DNA of 64,000 bases from Beijerinckiaceae bacterium. GTDB taxonomy: Bacteria > Pseudomonadota > Alphaproteobacteria > Rhizobiales > Beijerinckiaceae. This document shows positions 34,943-47,391 of this stretch, in pieces (within the stretch, counting starts at the first letter, position 1; the number at the start of each line of letters is the position of its first letter). The notes beneath the pieces are model-generated. The model had not been told where the DNA came from, did not search any database, and saw only the letters and a program-made list of their open reading frames with translations. The translations under genes were made by a program, and so were the position numbers. The stretch covers positions 113,897 through 177,896 of the forward strand of contig WSYC01000007.1 of NCBI GenBank assembly GCA_009773635.1, written 5' to 3'.

Positions 34943-37336
34943 ATGCTTCAGCGCAACCGACTGCAGGAGGGGGAGGTTCAGGCCCACCCCCGCAAGATCG
35001 ACTATCCGCAGCCGGCGCTCGAAATCGGGACCCGGCAGTGGATTGTTGTCGGTCTGCTGCTGCTTGCCTGCTCGCTGGCGCTGACCTGGCCGTGGCTTTC
35101 CGGCCGCGTAACCATTCCCTGGGATGCGAAAGCGCATTTCCACGCCCAGGTCGCCTTCCTTGCGCAGTCGATCCACTCCGGCCAGAGCCCGTTCTGGGCG
35201 CCCTATGTGTTCGGCGGCCACCCGCAGATCGCCGATCCGCAGGCGATGATTTTCTCGCCGCCCTACCTTCTTCTGGCGTTTCTGACGCCGAACCCGACCT
35301 TCGCCATGGTCGATGGCGTCGCCTTTGCGTCTCTTGTCTTCGGCGCGCTCGGCATTCTCGGCTTCGCGCGTGACCGGCGCTGGCACCCGGCGGCAGCGCT
35401 GGTTGCCGCACTGGCCTTCGCCTTCGGATCAAGTGCAGCCTGGCGTATCCAGCATATCGGCCAGATCGAGAGCCTCACCTTTTTTCCATGGGCGCTGTGG
35501 ATGCTGGAGCGCAGCCTGCGGCTCCATTCAGCGCGCTATGGCGCATTGTCCGGGCTGTTCGCCGGGCTGGTCGTGCTGGGGCCGGATCAGGTCGCCTTCC
35601 TGATCCTCGTCACGCTCGCCGCCTTCGTGATCGTGCACTGGCTGACCGGCGAGGCGCGCTGGCAGCGCATCCGCTCGACGGTGCGGCCACTGGCCGCCGG
35701 GGCGCTGGTCGGCTCCGCGATCATCGCGCTGCCGACCCTGATGGTCCTGAGTTTCGCCGATGGGTCCAACCGCGCCCACATCGATCTCGAGGAGGCCTAC
35801 CTCGGCTCGCTCCACCCTTCGAGCCTGATCACCTTCGTCGTCTCGAATATTTTCGGCACCATCGGCCCGCCGGATGACTACTGGGGCGCGCCCAGCAAGC
35901 ACTGGCCCTATATCGTCTACACCTATGTCGCGCGCAACATGGCGATTTTCTATACTGGCATCCTTCCGGTGATCGGGATCATTACCTGGCTGTGCAGACG
36001 CGAGGCCTATTCGCGCCGTCTTGTCGTGCTCTCCATCCTGTTCGCCCTGATGATCGCCTATGCGCTCGGGCGCTACACCCCGGTTTTTGCCGCGCTCTAC
36101 CACATCCTGCCGGGCGCTGACTTGTTCCGTCGGCCGGCGGATTCAGTGTTCATCGTCGGCGCACTCGGCGCGGTTCTGGCCGGCTTCGGCCTCAACGCAA
36201 TCCTCCAGCGCGGCGAGCAGCGTCTGCCGCTCCTCGCGGACCGGGCGTTGACCGGTGCTCTGGTCGTGCCGGTTCTGGCGGGCATCGGCATGGCGATCTG
36301 GCTGGGCAAACTCGGGCAGGCCACGCCCGAAATCATTGTCGCCATGATCACGATCAGCGTCTCGTTTGCTGCGCTGGCCTACGCGGTTCGCCACGCCCGC
36401 TCCCGCCCGATGCAGGCGACGCTCGTGCTCGCGCTGTGCCTGACCGGTGACTTCGCCTGGAACATCCGCCCCAATCATTCAACCGCGCTGCCACCCGAAG
36501 ATTACACCTTCATGCAGCCGGACAAGCCCAACGAGACGCTGGACTACCTCAAGAGCAACGTCGTGCAGGACGCGACGCGCCGCGACCGGGTGGAACTCGC
36601 CGGCCTTGGCTTCGATTGGCCGAATGTCTCGCTGATCCACAAGCTTGAGAATACCCTCGGTTACAACCCGCTGCGCGTGGCGCATTACGGCGCCGCCGTC
36701 GGCGCGCGCGATCATGTCGCCGGCTGGGACCAGCGCAAGTTCTCGGCGATGATGCCGGGCTACCGCTCGCCCTTCGCCAACCTTCTCGGACTGCGCTACA
36801 TCGCCACCAACGTGCCGATCGAGAGGATCGACCCCGCGCTGGTGCAAAACCCGCTGCCGCTCGTCGCGCGGACGAAGGACACCTATATCTACGAAAACCC
36901 CGATGCCCTGCCGCGCGTCATGATTGTGCCGGAGGCGCAGGCCGTCGATCAGGATGCGCTGGTCAAATCCGGCATCTGGCCGTCAACGGATTTCCGCCGC
37001 ACTGTGTTCGTCGAGCCGAGCGCGATCCCCCTGCCCCGCAGATCCCTGGGGGGGACGGCCAAAATCACCAATTATTCCAACACGACTGTCGAGATCGAGG
37101 TGAGTGCACAGCGCAGCGGCGTGCTCCTCCTCAACGATGTCTGGCATCCCTGGTGGTTTGCCGAGGTTGACGGCATGCCTGCCAAGATCCTGCGCGCCAA
37201 CGGCGTCTTCCGCGCAGTCGTGCTGCCGCAGGGCGCCAAGAAGGTCGTCTTCCGTTTCGAGCCAATCCGCGGTCTTGTCCGCCGCTATCTGCTGAAGCGC
37301 GGACTGATCCAGGGCGACGGCACGCCCCCGGCCTGA
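34943..37336 (+). CDS. Large polytopic membrane protein, YfhO/GT-C-like family
   Basis: 797 residues. About 12 membrane helices occupy residues 35-510; the first periplasmic loop begins WDAKAHFHAQVAFLAQSIHSGQSPFWAPYVFGGHP, a layout typical of YfhO and GT-C glycosyltransferases with an acidic/His loop. The C-terminal ~270 residues are soluble and periplasmic, with a beta-sandwich-like end (LLLNDVWHPWWFAEVDG). Such proteins transfer sugars from polyprenyl donors to cell-envelope glycans. The start ATG at 34943 follows GGGAGGAGCG. It is on its own; downstream lies the convergent merR-type gene. Confidence 0.84.
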   Translation: MLQRNRLQEGEVQAHPRKIDYPQPALEIGTRQWIVVGLLLLACSLALTWPWLSGRVTIPWDAKAHFHAQVAFLAQSIHSGQSPFWAPYVFGGHPQIADPQAMIFSPPYLLLAFLTPNPTFAMVDGVAFASLVFGALGILGFARDRRWHPAAALVAALAFAFGSSAAWRIQHIGQIESLTFFPWALWMLERSLRLHSARYGALSGLFAGLVVLGPDQVAFLILVTLAAFVIVHWLTGEARWQRIRSTVRPLAAGALVGSAIIALPTLMVLSFADGSNRAHIDLEEAYLGSLHPSSLITFVVSNIFGTIGPPDDYWGAPSKHWPYIVYTYVARNMAIFYTGILPVIGIITWLCRREAYSRRLVVLSILFALMIAYALGRYTPVFAALYHILPGADLFRRPADSVFIVGALGAVLAGFGLNAILQRGEQRLPLLADRALTGALVVPVLAGIGMAIWLGKLGQATPEIIVAMITISVSFAALAYAVRHARSRPMQATLVLALCLTGDFAWNIRPNHSTALPPEDYTFMQPDKPNETLDYLKSNVVQDATRRDRVELAGLGFDWPNVSLIHKLENTLGYNPLRVAHYGAAVGARDHVAGWDQRKFSAMMPGYRSPFANLLGLRYIATNVPIERIDPALVQNPLPLVARTKDTYIYENPDALPRVMIVPEAQAVDQDALVKSGIWPSTDFRRTVFVEPSAIPLPRRSLGGTAKITNYSNTTVEIEVSAQRSGVLLLNDVWHPWWFAEVDGMPAKILRANGVFRAVVLPQGAKKVVFRFEPIRGLVRRYLLKRGLIQGDGTPPA

Positions 37337-37353
37337 GCGCTACGCCCGGCCGC

Positions 37354-38166
37354 TCAGGACTGGCGGCGCGCAAGGATCTGGTCGATGGTCCGACGGCAAG
37401 CAACGAGCTCTTCGAGCGCGATCAGCAGAGCATCACGGCCGCCCGTCATCGGCACTTGGACGACTGAGGATGGGCTGCCTGAGGATGCCCCCTCGACCCG
37501 CTCGCGGATCTGTGCAGCAAATTCGCTCAGCGGCGCGGATTGCGCTTCGCTCTCGCGTTGGAGGCCGCCCCGAAACATCGATACCTGCCCTGCGGGCACA
37601 TGAGCCGCCGGCAGGTGCTCCCGGTCAGGTGGTGGGACAGGCGGATGGCTCGCCGGGGAAAACCCCTGCAGGGTTGCCGGCTCGACAACGGCAGGATGCA
37701 CCTCCAGCGGCGCGTCCTCGTCCGGATCGCCGGCCGGATTGTCCGACGGCCAGATCGCGGCGGATGGGGCGGCCACCGTTGGCGTCATACGCTCGGCAAA
37801 GGCCTGCGATACCGGCTCCGCTGGCGTTGAAACGTAGGCCTCCATGCGCGGCGCGGCAGGGGAAGGCGGCGGGGCCGGCTCGCTTGCAAGAGACTCGCGC
37901 ACAAAAGCCTGCACGGCTTTCACACCCTGTTCCTTCAGGATGCGCTGCACGCCCTTGATCGTGTAGCCTTCCTTGTAAAGGAGATGGCGGATGCCCTTGA
38001 GCAGCTCGACATCATCCGGGCGATAATAGCGCCGGCCACCGCCACGTTTGAGTGGCTTGATCTGCCCGAAGCGCGTCTCCCAGAAGCGCAGCACGTGCTG
38101 CGGAAGATCGAGATCCTCGGCAACCTCGCTGATTGTGCGGTAGGCATCGGGTGCCTTGTCCATCAC
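37354..38166 (-). CDS. MerR-family transcriptional regulator
   Basis: 270 residues. The first ~80 residues are a MerR winged helix ([29 protein letters not shown] with [23 protein letters not shown]). The remainder is Pro/Ala/Glu-rich and low in predicted structure, without metal-ligand Cys. It is last in the plsX-fabH-ihfA-merR order frequent in Hyphomicrobiales. Its target is unknown. Confidence 0.9.
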   Translation of the reverse strand: MMDKAPDAYRTISEVAEDLDLPQHVLRFWETRFGQIKPLKRGGGRRYYRPDDVELLKGIRHLLYKEGYTIKGVQRILKEQGVKAVQAFVRESLASEPAPPPSPAAPRMEAYVSTPAEPVSQAFAERMTPTVAAPSAAIWPSDNPAGDPDEDAPLEVHPAVVEPATLQGFSPASHPPVPPPDREHLPAAHVPAGQVSMFRGGLQRESEAQSAPLSEFAAQIRERVEGASSGSPSSVVQVPMTGGRDALLIALEELVACRRTIDQILARRQS

Positions 38167-38252
38167 GGATTCATCTCCCGGCAGCGGCTAGATCGGGCTG
38201 CATTGCCCGATCTGGGCCCAAGACGACGCATGGCGCAACTGTCTGGGACCGT

Positions 38253-38564
38253 TTACGCCTCGTCGGCCATTTCCTGCCCGTTGATGCGGGCCTTCATGAC
38301 ATTGGACGGCTTGAACACCAGCACGCGGCGCGGCGTGATCGGCACCTCGACGCCCGTTTTCGGGTTGCGGCCGATGCGCTCGCCCTTCTGCCGCACGACG
38401 AAGGAGCCGAAAGACGACAGCTTCACGGTTTCACCCTTGGCCAGCGTATCACTGATCTCGCGCAAGACAGTCTCGACAAGATCAGATGATTCGGCCCGGC
38501 TCAATCCAAGCTTCTGATAAACGGCCTCGCAGAGATCCGCTCTGGTAATCGTTTGGCCTGCCAT
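38253..38564 (-). CDS. ihfA: Integration host factor subunit alpha
   Basis: 103 residues, the exact family size. [18 protein letters not shown] at the N-terminus; [20 protein letters not shown] is the DNA-bending arm with the Pro in [21 protein letters not shown]-family nucleoid protein bending DNA as a heterodimer with IHF-beta. Follows fabH with an 89-base gap that is AT-rich and may hold its own promoter. Confidence 0.96.
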   Translation of the reverse strand: MAGQTITRADLCEAVYQKLGLSRAESSDLVETVLREISDTLAKGETVKLSSFGSFVVRQKGERIGRNPKTGVEVPITPRRVLVFKPSNVMKARINGQEMADEA

Positions 38565-38653
38565 CTTGCGCGTTCCTGTCTAATTTAAGATAAATTGAAT
38601 TGTATCTCTATGATATTGAACGGTATTCGGCGCATTGATCGGGGTCAAGCGAC

Positions 38654-39631
38654 TTACAGCCTGAAAAGCGCCGACCCCCAGGTGAAGCCACCGCCCATCG
38701 CCTCGATCAGAACGACCTGCCCCTTCCTGATGCGACCATCCCTGATCGCCGTATCGAGCGCAAGCGGGATCGAGGCCGCCGAGGTATTGCCATGATCCTG
38801 CACGGTCAGCACGACCTTTTCGGGCGCGATCCCCAGCTTGTCGGCGCTGGCGGTGATGATGCGGCGGTTGGCCTGATGCGGCACGAACCAGTCGATGGTC
38901 CCGGCGGAATAGCCCGTGGCGGCGAAGGCATCATGGATGACATCCGTGATCATGCCGACGGCATGCTTGAACACCTCGCGTCCCTCCATCCGCAGATGGC
39001 CGACGGTCCCGGTTGTCGACGGCCCGCCATCGACATAGAGCTTCTCGCGATGCCGCCCGTCCGAGCGCAGGTGCGTCGTCAGGATGCCCTGATCATCGGG
39101 CGTGCCGGCAGCGTCATAGGCTTCGAGCACCACCGCACCCGCGCCATCGCCGAAGAGCACGCAGGTTGTGCGATCCGTCCAGTCGAGGATGCGCGAGAAG
39201 GTCTCCGCGCCGATCACCAGCGCGCGCTTGTTCGCGCCCGAGGTCAGGAAGCGGTCAGCCGTCGCGAGCGCGAAAACGAAGCCGGAGCACACCGCCGCGA
39301 CATCAAAGGCGACGCCGTGCGTGATGCCGAGATTGGCCTGAACCTGCGTCGCCACCGCGGGAAAGGTGAAATCCGGCGTTGCAGTGCCCACGATGATCAG
39401 ATCGATATCCGAGGCCTTGAGCCCGGCGTGCTCCAGCGCGCGCGTCGCGGCCTTGGTCGCCAGCATGCTCGTGGTTTCGCCCGTCGCAGCGACATGGCGC
39501 GCCTTGATGCCGGTGCGCTGGGTGATCCACTCGTCCGAGGTATCGACCCGCTTGGCAAGGTCTTCGTTGGTGACGCGGTTCGCGGGCAGATAGCTCCCGA
39601 CACCCACAATTCTGGAGCGACGCATGCTCAC
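38654..39631 (-). CDS. fabH: 3-oxoacyl-ACP synthase III
   Basis: 325 residues. Initiates fatty acid synthesis by condensing acetyl-CoA with malonyl-ACP. Catalytic triad visible: Cys in [11 protein letters not shown] (near residue 114), His in VPHQANRRI (near 250), Asn in [11 protein letters not shown] (near 280). The start ATG overlaps the plsX stop (ATGA), so the pair is translationally coupled. Confidence 0.97.
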   Translation of the reverse strand: MSMRRSRIVGVGSYLPANRVTNEDLAKRVDTSDEWITQRTGIKARHVAATGETTSMLATKAATRALEHAGLKASDIDLIIVGTATPDFTFPAVATQVQANLGITHGVAFDVAAVCSGFVFALATADRFLTSGANKRALVIGAETFSRILDWTDRTTCVLFGDGAGAVVLEAYDAAGTPDDQGILTTHLRSDGRHREKLYVDGGPSTTGTVGHLRMEGREVFKHAVGMITDVIHDAFAATGYSAGTIDWFVPHQANRRIITASADKLGIAPEKVVLTVQDHGNTSAASIPLALDTAIRDGRIRKGQVVLIEAMGGGFTWGSALFRL

Positions 39632-40749
39632 CTTTCCGTCCCGTTCACCAGCGCTTCGGGCGATTTTGCGGCCCCCGAGGCCTCAACCATCGAGGACGAT
39701 GCCCCCGGAAGCACCCATTCGCCACGCTCCGCGAGCGCCTTCGAAATCTTGGCCAAAAGCTCGTATTTCACCATGTCGTAGGCAACATCGATTGCATTGG
39801 CAAAGCCGAGCGCATCCGTACCGCCATGGCTCTTGACGACGATGCCGTCAAGCCCGAGGAACACGCCGCCATTCGAGCGGCGCGGGTCCATCTTGTGGCG
39901 CAGCGCCTTGAATGCGCCACGCGCAAAGACATAGCCGATCTTCGCCAGCAGCGACCGGCCGATCGCCTCGCGCAGGTATTCGCCGATCTGCTTGGCGGTG
40001 CCCTCGGCGGTCTTCAGCGCGATATTGCCGGAGAACCCTTCGGTCACCACGACGTCGGTGGTGCCCTTGCCGATGTCGTCGCCCTCGACAAAGCCCTTGT
40101 AGTCGAGGTTCGGCAGGTTGCTCTCGCGCAGGATGCGCCCGGCTTCCTTGACCTGCTCGACGCCCTTGATCTCCTCAACGCCAACATTGAGCAGGCCGAC
40201 GGTGGGGCGCTCGACATCAAAAATGATCCGCGCCATCGCCGATCCCATGATCGCCATGTCAACGAGGTTTTCCGCCTCGGCCCCGATGGAGGCCCCGAGA
40301 TCGAGCACCACGGATTCGCCCTTGGCCGTCGGCCACAGCCCCGCAAGCGCGGGCCGGTCCATGCCCTGCATCATCTTGAGGCAGAAGCGGGCCATGACCA
40401 TGAGGGCACCGGTATTTCCGGCCGAAACGCACACATCGGCCTCGCCCTTCTTGACCGCGTCGATCGCCATCCACATCGACGACTTGTAGCGGCCGGCGCG
40501 CAACGCCTGGCTCGGCTTGTCGTTCATCGAGATCGCGACGTCGGAATGGTGGACGGTGCATTTGTCCTTGAGCGCCGGGAATTTCTCCAGCTCGGCGTTG
40601 ATCTCCGCCTCGCGACCGAAAACCACGAACCGCGCATCGGGATGACGTTCAAGAGCGCGCGCGGCGCCGGGAATCACGACCGAGGGGCCATGATCGCCCC
40701 CCATCGCATCCAGCGAAATACGCACGAGGCCGGTTTTCGCTTCGTTCAT
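39628..40749 (-). CDS. plsX: Phosphate acyltransferase PlsX
   Basis: 373 residues. Converts acyl-ACP to acyl-phosphate for phospholipid synthesis. Family motifs: [19 protein letters not shown] near the N-terminus, [10 protein letters not shown] near residue 105, [17 protein letters not shown] and [17 protein letters not shown]. Coupled to fabH downstream; DUF177 precedes it by 184 bases. Confidence 0.96.
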   Translation of the reverse strand: MNEAKTGLVRISLDAMGGDHGPSVVIPGAARALERHPDARFVVFGREAEINAELEKFPALKDKCTVHHSDVAISMNDKPSQALRAGRYKSSMWMAIDAVKKGEADVCVSAGNTGALMVMARFCLKMMQGMDRPALAGLWPTAKGESVVLDLGASIGAEAENLVDMAIMGSAMARIIFDVERPTVGLLNVGVEEIKGVEQVKEAGRILRESNLPNLDYKGFVEGDDIGKGTTDVVVTEGFSGNIALKTAEGTAKQIGEYLREAIGRSLLAKIGYVFARGAFKALRHKMDPRRSNGGVFLGLDGIVVKSHGGTDALGFANAIDVAYDMVKYELLAKISKALAERGEWVLPGASSSMVEASGAAKSPEALVNGTER

Positions 40750-40933
40750 GCCAGAAGTAAGCCTCCAGATACGATCGAAGCAGGCGCCTCATCGAGCGGC
40801 CCCCAACCCAAAAAAGGGGGTGTGACGGCATAGAATTTGTGCAGCGTTGACGCAAGCTGAAAACGGGGATCGAGGCAGAATTGCTGCCCTTCTCGCCCTA
40901 ATCCGTATCCCGCCTGCCGAAACGACACCCGGA

Positions 40934-41461
40934 TCAGCTGTCCTTGCGTTTGAGGGCGGCAAGCGCTGAGAAGGGCGAAACTTCCGGCTCGACGGGGTCG
41001 CCGCCCTTGAAGGCTGCACCCGGCTTTTTCGGGTAGGGATCAAGCTCCAGCGCCAGAAATTCGGTGACAATGGCACCAAGATCGATCGAGCCTTCGAGGA
41101 TCGGGTCCGGCGGTTCGAAATCGGCATCGCCGTTTTCTTCGGCCCGCTTCGTCATTTTCTCGATCAGGCCTTCCGGTGCCAGCTTCAGTGCCACCGGGGC
41201 CGAGATCGTCTGCTCGAAGGGCTCGAGGCTGACGACACAGATCGGAGAATAACGCGCGTCAAGTTGACCCTCGATCGTCACCAGACCGCTGGCGGCCTGC
41301 GTGACCTTGAGATGTGCATTGAGGCTCTCGATTCCATCGAGATCAAGCGCTGCAGCCATCCGCGCGCGCGCCTCGGCATCGGGCGCGAGCTTGAAATGCT
41401 GCTCGCCATGCAGCGTCGCAACGGGGGTCGGGAGGGAATAGGGCAAATCGGTCTTCTTCAT
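40934..41461 (-). CDS. DUF177 (YceD-family) protein
   Basis: 175 residues. YceD/DUF177 core: LNAHLKVTQAASGLVTIEGQLDARYSPICVVSLEPF with the conserved Cys of the family, and FEPPDPILEGSIDLGAIVTEFLALELDPYPKKPGA near the C-terminus. In many bacteria this gene precedes rpmF and plsX; here rpmF is not adjacent. Linked to large-subunit rRNA maturation in plants and bacteria in the literature; I did not verify orthology. Confidence 0.88.
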   Translation of the reverse strand: MKKTDLPYSLPTPVATLHGEQHFKLAPDAEARARMAAALDLDGIESLNAHLKVTQAASGLVTIEGQLDARYSPICVVSLEPFEQTISAPVALKLAPEGLIEKMTKRAEENGDADFEPPDPILEGSIDLGAIVTEFLALELDPYPKKPGAAFKGGDPVEPEVSPFSALAALKRKDS

Positions 41462-41518
41462 GGGTCGATCCCGGAAAAGCAGGGGATATTCGGCTGCGCA
41501 AGCATGTCGCCGTGAACG

Positions 41519-42049
41519 TTAATGAGCGAGCACGCCGCCCGCAAGCAGGTCTTCGAGCGAGGCGGCATCCAGCCGCGCCGTAATCCCGGCGATCTCGGAC
41601 AATAGTCCGCCGGCAACCGCCTCCGGCGCGATCCGGCCTGCAAAGAGATTGCGTGAGAGCGCGAGCCGCAAGGCAGGTTCATCCAAGGCAGGCTCATCCT
41701 TGAGGGCAGCCGTATAGGCTTCGGCGCGACCATAAAACCCTTGCGCCAGCTTCTTGATCTTCTTGCCGACCGAGAGATCACTGACCCCCATGAGCCGGAG
41801 CCCTTCATCGAGGCCGGCGAACACCCGGTCGACCAGTTCCTGAGCGATGCTCTCCGCCGGCGCCGGCAAGACCTTCAGCCGCTTCAGAACCAGTGTGGTA
41901 ACAAGCACAAGACGCTCGAAGCGGCCCTCGAAGTCATCGCTGACACCAAAATCGCGATAGGCGGCCGGCGCGCGCGCCGCTGCCACGATATCGCCGTAGA
42001 GCGCTGCGACAGGATCGGGTCTTGATTTGAAGAACGGCAGACGGATCAT
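41519..42049 (-). CDS. Ubiquinol-cytochrome c chaperone (CBP3 family)
   Basis: 176 residues. Begins IRLPFFKSRPDPVAALYGDIVAAAR, followed by FGVSDDFEGRFERLVLVTTLVLKRL and VGKKIKKLAQGFYGRAEAY, which match the CBP3 chaperone domain needed to assemble cytochrome bc1. No signal peptide; cytoplasmic or membrane-associated. Head-to-head with bamE, 233 bases apart, and upstream of DUF177 on the same strand with 57 bases between. Confidence 0.88.
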   Translation of the reverse strand: MIRLPFFKSRPDPVAALYGDIVAAARAPAAYRDFGVSDDFEGRFERLVLVTTLVLKRLKVLPAPAESIAQELVDRVFAGLDEGLRLMGVSDLSVGKKIKKLAQGFYGRAEAYTAALKDEPALDEPALRLALSRNLFAGRIAPEAVAGGLLSEIAGITARLDAASLEDLLAGGVLAH

Positions 42050-42282
42050 CGGGGGCGCGGTCCTGGAAGCTGATCGGCTTCAAACGGTGGGGTTTGCCTC
42101 CTCGCCTGCCGGAAACGGTAGATCGGGAGACAAATTTGAGGGATGAACGATTGTCTTTCCCACTCAATTTGGGCATCCATAGCGGCGTTCGGTCTTGCAC
42201 GCAAAGCGTTCGGGCCGTTTGCAACCGGAATTCTCGGCCTGGCCTGCCCGAAGCAGCCAGCCCAATCGTGGAGTAGAGAGCC

Positions 42283-42744
42283 TTGAAGCGCGTCCTGACC
42301 CGTTCCCGTGCAGCCACAATCCGTTTGGGCGGTGTCGCCCTCGCCGCGCTGCTGCTCGGCGGCTGCATGGCTGACCAGAGCCCCGGCACCCGCGGCTTCG
42401 TGCTCGATGAAAAGGCGCTTGACCAGATCAAGCCGGGCTCCTCGGCGGAGCAGGTCGTGCTTGTGCTCGGCACGCCTTCCACGACGTCCACGGTGGGCGG
42501 CAAGACCTATTATTACATCTCGCAGAAGGTGAGCCAGCGTTTCCAGTTCATGGACGAGAAGATCACCGATCAGCGCGTGATCGCGATCTATCTCACCGAC
42601 AAGAACAAGGTCGAGCGCGTCGCCAACTACGGGCTGAAAGACGGCGTGGTGTTCGATTTCATCTCGCGCACGACGCCGACGGGCGGCATCGAGAACAGCT
42701 TCGTCACCAGCCTGTTCCGCCGCATTGGCGCCAGCGCGGTGTGA
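42283..42744 (+). CDS. bamE: Outer membrane protein assembly factor BamE (SmpA/OmlA)
   Basis: 153 residues from a TTG at 42283, preceded by GGAGTAGAG. A lipoprotein signal ends in LLLGGC (Cys near residue 28). The SmpA/OmlA domain follows (LDQIKPGSSAEQVVLVLGTPSTTSTVG). Lipoprotein of the BAM complex at the inner leaflet of the outer membrane. A strong terminator lies 50 bases after the stop. Confidence 0.93.
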   Translation: MKRVLTRSRAATIRLGGVALAALLLGGCMADQSPGTRGFVLDEKALDQIKPGSSAEQVVLVLGTPSTTSTVGGKTYYYISQKVSQRFQFMDEKITDQRVIAIYLTDKNKVERVANYGLKDGVVFDFISRTTPTGGIENSFVTSLFRRIGASAV

Positions 42745-42796
42745 CACCCGCCGTCAAGGCTGTTGGCCCGCAAGGGCCCTTTCCTTTCTGACCAAC

Positions 42797-42831
42797 AAAA
42801 ACCCCGCGGTTTCCCGCGGGGTTTGTTTTTT
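42797..42831 (+). terminator. Rho-independent terminator after bamE (possibly bidirectional)
   Basis: Stem AAACCCCGCGG / CCGCGGGGTTT with a short T loop, followed by TTGTTTTTT on the plus strand and AAAAAC on the other side (a T-rich tail for minus-strand hppA transcripts). It lies between the convergent bamE and hppA genes and can serve both. Confidence 0.9.
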
Positions 42832-42848
42832 CGGGTCTGGACTGCCGC

Positions 42849-45002
<2,154 letters not shown>

Positions 45003-45170
45003 GAATGTTACTCGTTTTTTGCTGTGCTCGTCATGAATGGTCAGCCCAAGGCATCGGCCTCCCTGCCCTTGCCCGCTGATCGTCAGCGGTGTTAGCAAAG
45101 CTTTAACGTTTAATCCACGCTCCGTTTGTCGAATGTTGTGGCTTTTCCAGCGAAAAAGGCCGGGCTTTCG

Positions 45171-46376
45171 CTATTCTCCAGCGGTCATCGCCTGCTTTTT
45201 CTCGTGCCGGATGAGCCAGAGCACGAGGATCACTGCCGCGATTACGAACGGGAAGATCGTCACGTTCAGCGTGCCCCAGCCGAAATTCGCGAGGATCTTG
45301 CCCGCCGACAGCGAGGCGACGGAGGTCGTCACGAAGACGACGAGATCATTGATGCCCTGCACTTTTGTCCGTTCGCTCGGTTTGAGCCCCTCGACCACCA
45401 GCGTCGACGCCCCGACGAAAGCGAAATTCCAGCCGAGGCCCAGCAGGATCAGCGCCGCGAAAAAATGCTCGACCGAGAGACCCGACAGCGCCACCACCCC
45501 GCACAGCGCCAGCAACACGAGGCCGAAGATCATCACCGGATAGACCCCGAACCGCGTGATGAGGTTTCCGGTGAAAAAGCCCGGCAGGAACATGCCGACG
45601 ATGTGCCATTGAATGGCGAGCGTCGCATCGGTCGTCGAATGGAAGCAGCCGATCATCGCCAGTGGCGTCGCGGTCATGATGAGGTTCATCAGCGCCTGTG
45701 AAATGGCCCCGCACACGACCGCGACCCTGAGCCGCGGCGAGCGGAAAATCTCGCGCATCGGGCGGGCCTCCCCGGGCGTGCCGACACCCGAAGGCACGGG
45801 ATCGAACCGCAGGAACCCGAGCACCACGATCGCCAGCGCCGCGACCACCGCCTGCCCGATGTAACTCGGCAGGAAGGTGAAGGGCGGCATCAGATCCTTG
45901 GTGAAAATCACCAGTTGCGGCCCGACAATCGCGGAGGCGAGCCCGCCGACCACAACATAGGAAATCGCGCGCGGGCGAAACGCCGGGCTCGCGCTGTCCG
46001 CCGCGCCGAAGCGATAGGAGATCACGAAAGCCTGATAGGCCCCGCACAGCATGGTGGCGGCAAGAAAACTCCAGAACAGCGCTTCCTTCACCGACCACGC
46101 TGCGAGCAGACCGGCGACAACGCCGATACCGGCACCGATACGGTAGGCATCCTTTCGCCCCATCAGCCGCATCATCCAGGCCGCGGGCATCGTCGCGAGC
46201 GCGGTGCCGACAACGAACGCCGTGATCGGAGCCGTCGCCCAATCCGGCGAGGGTGCGAGCACGGAGCCGACCAGCGCGCCGGTCGCGATCACCACGGAGG
46301 CGTTGGCGCCGGCGAGCCCCATCGCCACGGCAAGGACAATCGCGTTCCGCCGCGCCTGGACATCGTTATGGGGCAT
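45171..46376 (-). CDS. MFS transporter
   Basis: 401 residues with 12 hydrophobic segments and the MFS loop 2-3 motif in MMRLMGRKDAYRIGAGIGVVAG. The N-terminal helix AIVLAVAMGLAGANASVVIATGALVG is typical of the family. It looks like the YhjE/drug-type subfamily with TM7 loop NLITRFGVYPVMIFG. Substrate unknown. It starts 11 bases after the thiL stop, and so may be in the same transcript. Confidence 0.87.
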   Translation of the reverse strand: MPHNDVQARRNAIVLAVAMGLAGANASVVIATGALVGSVLAPSPDWATAPITAFVVGTALATMPAAWMMRLMGRKDAYRIGAGIGVVAGLLAAWSVKEALFWSFLAATMLCGAYQAFVISYRFGAADSASPAFRPRAISYVVVGGLASAIVGPQLVIFTKDLMPPFTFLPSYIGQAVVAALAIVVLGFLRFDPVPSGVGTPGEARPMREIFRSPRLRVAVVCGAISQALMNLIMTATPLAMIGCFHSTTDATLAIQWHIVGMFLPGFFTGNLITRFGVYPVMIFGLVLLALCGVVALSGLSVEHFFAALILLGLGWNFAFVGASTLVVEGLKPSERTKVQGINDLVVFVTTSVASLSAGKILANFGWGTLNVTIFPFVIAAVILVLWLIRHEKKQAMTAGE

Positions 46377-46386
46377 TATGCAAATC

Positions 46387-47379
46387 CTAGAAATGGCGAT
46401 ACGAGCGACAAACGAAATCGCGGATCAAACCGTCCCGCGTGCGCCACTCCGCGCCAGAATCGATGGGCGAAAGAGCGCCAATCTTCGTAACAGGCACGCC
46501 GGAACGCAAGGCCCGTTCTTCAAAGGCTACGGCATTTTCGGGCGGGATGGCCGCGAGGATTTCGTAGTCATCCCCGCCTGTCAGTGCGACATCAAGCAGG
46601 CTCGGCTCCAGCGCGATCGCCGCGCGCACCGCCGGCGACAACGGAACGGCATCGACATCGAACCGCCGTCCAAGCCGGGCTGCGAGCTTGTCGCCATCGC
46701 CGACAAGCCCGTCCGAGATATCCATCGCACCGCGCGCATGAGCGAGCAGTGCCGGCGCGAGCGCCACGCGCGGCTGCGGGTGCAGGTAGCGATCGTCAAG
46801 GTATGCGCGATGCTCGGGTTGAAGACGCTTCACCCAATCCGCGGACGAATCGAGCCGGAGGCGCAACCCCAGTGCTCCATCGCCGATCGTGCCGGAAACA
46901 TAGAGAAAATCCCCAACCTCCCCGCCCTGCCGCATCACCATGCGGCCTGCGGCAACTTCGCCCAACGCGGTGATCGAGAAAAAAGCCTGCCCGGTTTTCA
47001 CGGTATCACCGCCGAGCAGCGGGACGGCATAGGCCCGGCTGTCCTCCGCAAGTCCTGCAGCAAAAGCGGCAAGCCAGGCATCATCCTGTCGCGCCCCGCG
47101 CCCGAGCGCGAGCAAGAACCCCTTCGGCACCGCGCCCTTGGCCGCAAGATCGGAGAGATTCACCCGGAGCGCTTTGCGCGCGATTGAGGCCGGCGGATCA
47201 TCGGGGAAGAAATGCACGCCCTCGACCAGCGCATCTTTGGTCAGCACGAGATCGGTGCCCGGCGAAGGCTTCAAGAGCGCCGCATCATCCAAAAGGCCGA
47301 GCGCACCCTCGCCCGCCATCGGCGCAAAGAGCTGTGCAATGAGATCGAATTCCGAGAGGGGCGCGGGTATTTTTCTCAT
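46387..47379 (-). CDS. thiL: Thiamine-phosphate kinase
   Basis: 330 residues. ThiL phosphorylates thiamine phosphate to thiamine pyrophosphate. Motifs: DDAALLKPSPGTDLVLTKDALVEGVHFFPDDPP with ATP/Mg Asp residues, NLSDLAAKGAVPKGFLLALG, MDISDGLVGD near residue 215, and GGDDYEILAAIP near 260. Downstream of nusB by 12 bases, a typical order. Confidence 0.95.
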   Translation of the reverse strand: MRKIPAPLSEFDLIAQLFAPMAGEGALGLLDDAALLKPSPGTDLVLTKDALVEGVHFFPDDPPASIARKALRVNLSDLAAKGAVPKGFLLALGRGARQDDAWLAAFAAGLAEDSRAYAVPLLGGDTVKTGQAFFSITALGEVAAGRMVMRQGGEVGDFLYVSGTIGDGALGLRLRLDSSADWVKRLQPEHRAYLDDRYLHPQPRVALAPALLAHARGAMDISDGLVGDGDKLAARLGRRFDVDAVPLSPAVRAAIALEPSLLDVALTGGDDYEILAAIPPENAVAFEERALRSGVPVTKIGALSPIDSGAEWRTRDGLIRDFVCRSYRHF

Positions 47380-47391
47380 GCGCCCCTCGTT